Of a DNA stretch of 5,693 nucleotides, positions 5,394 through 5,693 are shown in pieces; positions within the stretch are counted from its first letter, which is position 1; each line of letters begins with the position of its first letter. Origin of the DNA: Burkholderiales bacterium. Lineage in GTDB: Bacteria > Pseudomonadota > Gammaproteobacteria > Burkholderiales > Burkholderiaceae_C. The translations under genes were made by a program, and so were the position numbers. Below the pieces are notes generated by a model. It did not search any database. It saw nothing but the letters and a program-made list of their open reading frames with translations, and was not told the origin of the DNA. The stretch covers positions 1 to 5,693 of the forward strand of contig JANXTP010000280.1 in the NCBI GenBank assembly GCA_025352345.1, in the 5' to 3' direction.

Positions 5394-5693
5394 CTACCGT
5401 GTCCGCAAAACCATCTTGTCCTTCTCCATGCTCACGTCGAACTTGGAGAGAAATGATTGACCCAGCAGCGATTCAGCCTGCTCGCCTTCCATATTCAAGC
5501 CGATGCCGATCGAGACAGGTACAGAATCCCCACCAATGGATACCGGAATGCGGTCTGCCAGTCGTCCAGGAACATTGCCATTGGCTGTGTGGAATGTGAT
5601 GGGCACTCCGAGCTGAATATTGGCCTTGCGTGCGAAGGGTTCGCTGACAGTGACCAGACTGGCTCCGGTATCGACGATGAAAGTCGTGCTCAC
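5394..5693 (-). CDS. Retropepsin-like (clan AA) aspartic protease, C-terminal part (5' end outside window)
   Basis: The frame runs open through the right edge. The GTG there is internal, since family members have a strand or more before the active site. The visible 99 residues carry the catalytic FIVDTGAS (5-12, Asp8), a flap region FHTANGNVPGRL (34-45) and the hydrophobic-hydrophobic-Gly motif LLGQSFLSKFDV (77-88) that closes the retropepsin fold, ending KMVLRTR. Bacterial relatives (COG3577-like) are single-domain proteins that work as dimers, often behind an N-terminal signal or membrane anchor. That part lies outside the window, so location is unknown. All core residues are intact, so it is probably active. 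Physiological substrates of the bacterial family are mostly unknown. It is convergent with the DUF1398 gene and shows no link to the LysR cluster. Confidence 0.85.
   Translation of the reverse strand: MSTTFIVDTGASLVTVSEPFARKANIQLGVPITFHTANGNVPGRLADRIPVSIGGDSVPVSIGIGLNMEGEQAESLLGQSFLSKFDVSMEKDKMVLRTR

Noticed and set aside
1..5693. Mobile element, prophage, CRISPR, toxin-antitoxin or defence system
   Set aside because: I found no transposase, integrase, terminal repeats, spacer-repeat array or paired small toxin and antitoxin genes. The recognised genes are metabolic, regulatory or of unknown function.

Overview
The window reads as a piece of a high-GC betaproteobacterial chromosome. Burkholderiales, perhaps Comamonadaceae, is my best guess. 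It rests on GC-rich third codon positions, dense short operons and the mix of gene families, not on a marker gene, so the genus is open. I see no RNA gene, insertion sequence, CRISPR array, phage gene or attachment site. The content is ordinary accessory metabolism and stress genes, with no clearly new system.

Layout. (1) 1-806, plus strand: the 3' end of a TIP30/HTATIP2-like atypical SDR protein, then a 93-residue unrecognised ORF. (2) 851-1456, minus: a YdeI/OmpD-associated family gene convergent with the above. Upstream of it lies a 282-base gap that holds at most one 28-codon ORF. (3) 4224 down to 1739, minus: a LysR-type regulator, a classical short-chain dehydrogenase and a Nu-class-like glutathione S-transferase, all pointing the same way. 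The last two are 38 bases apart and look like one operon. (4) 4478-5311, plus: an AHSA1/SRPBCC-fold protein and a DUF1398 (YbcV-like) protein, 27 bases apart, transcribed divergently from the LysR gene. (5) 5394-5693, minus: the C-terminal part of a retropepsin-like aspartic protease, cut by the window edge.

How it may fit together. The LysR gene lies between two units it could control: the SDR-GST pair downstream and the divergent SRPBCC-DUF1398 pair. The gap before the SDR gene holds a dyad of LysR T-N11-A form (3282-3294). The divergent gap holds a longer imperfect inverted repeat (4299-4334). Both carry the half-site GACCGG. SDR plus a thiol-active GST suggests handling of a reactive carbonyl or electrophile, but no substrate can be read from the sequence.
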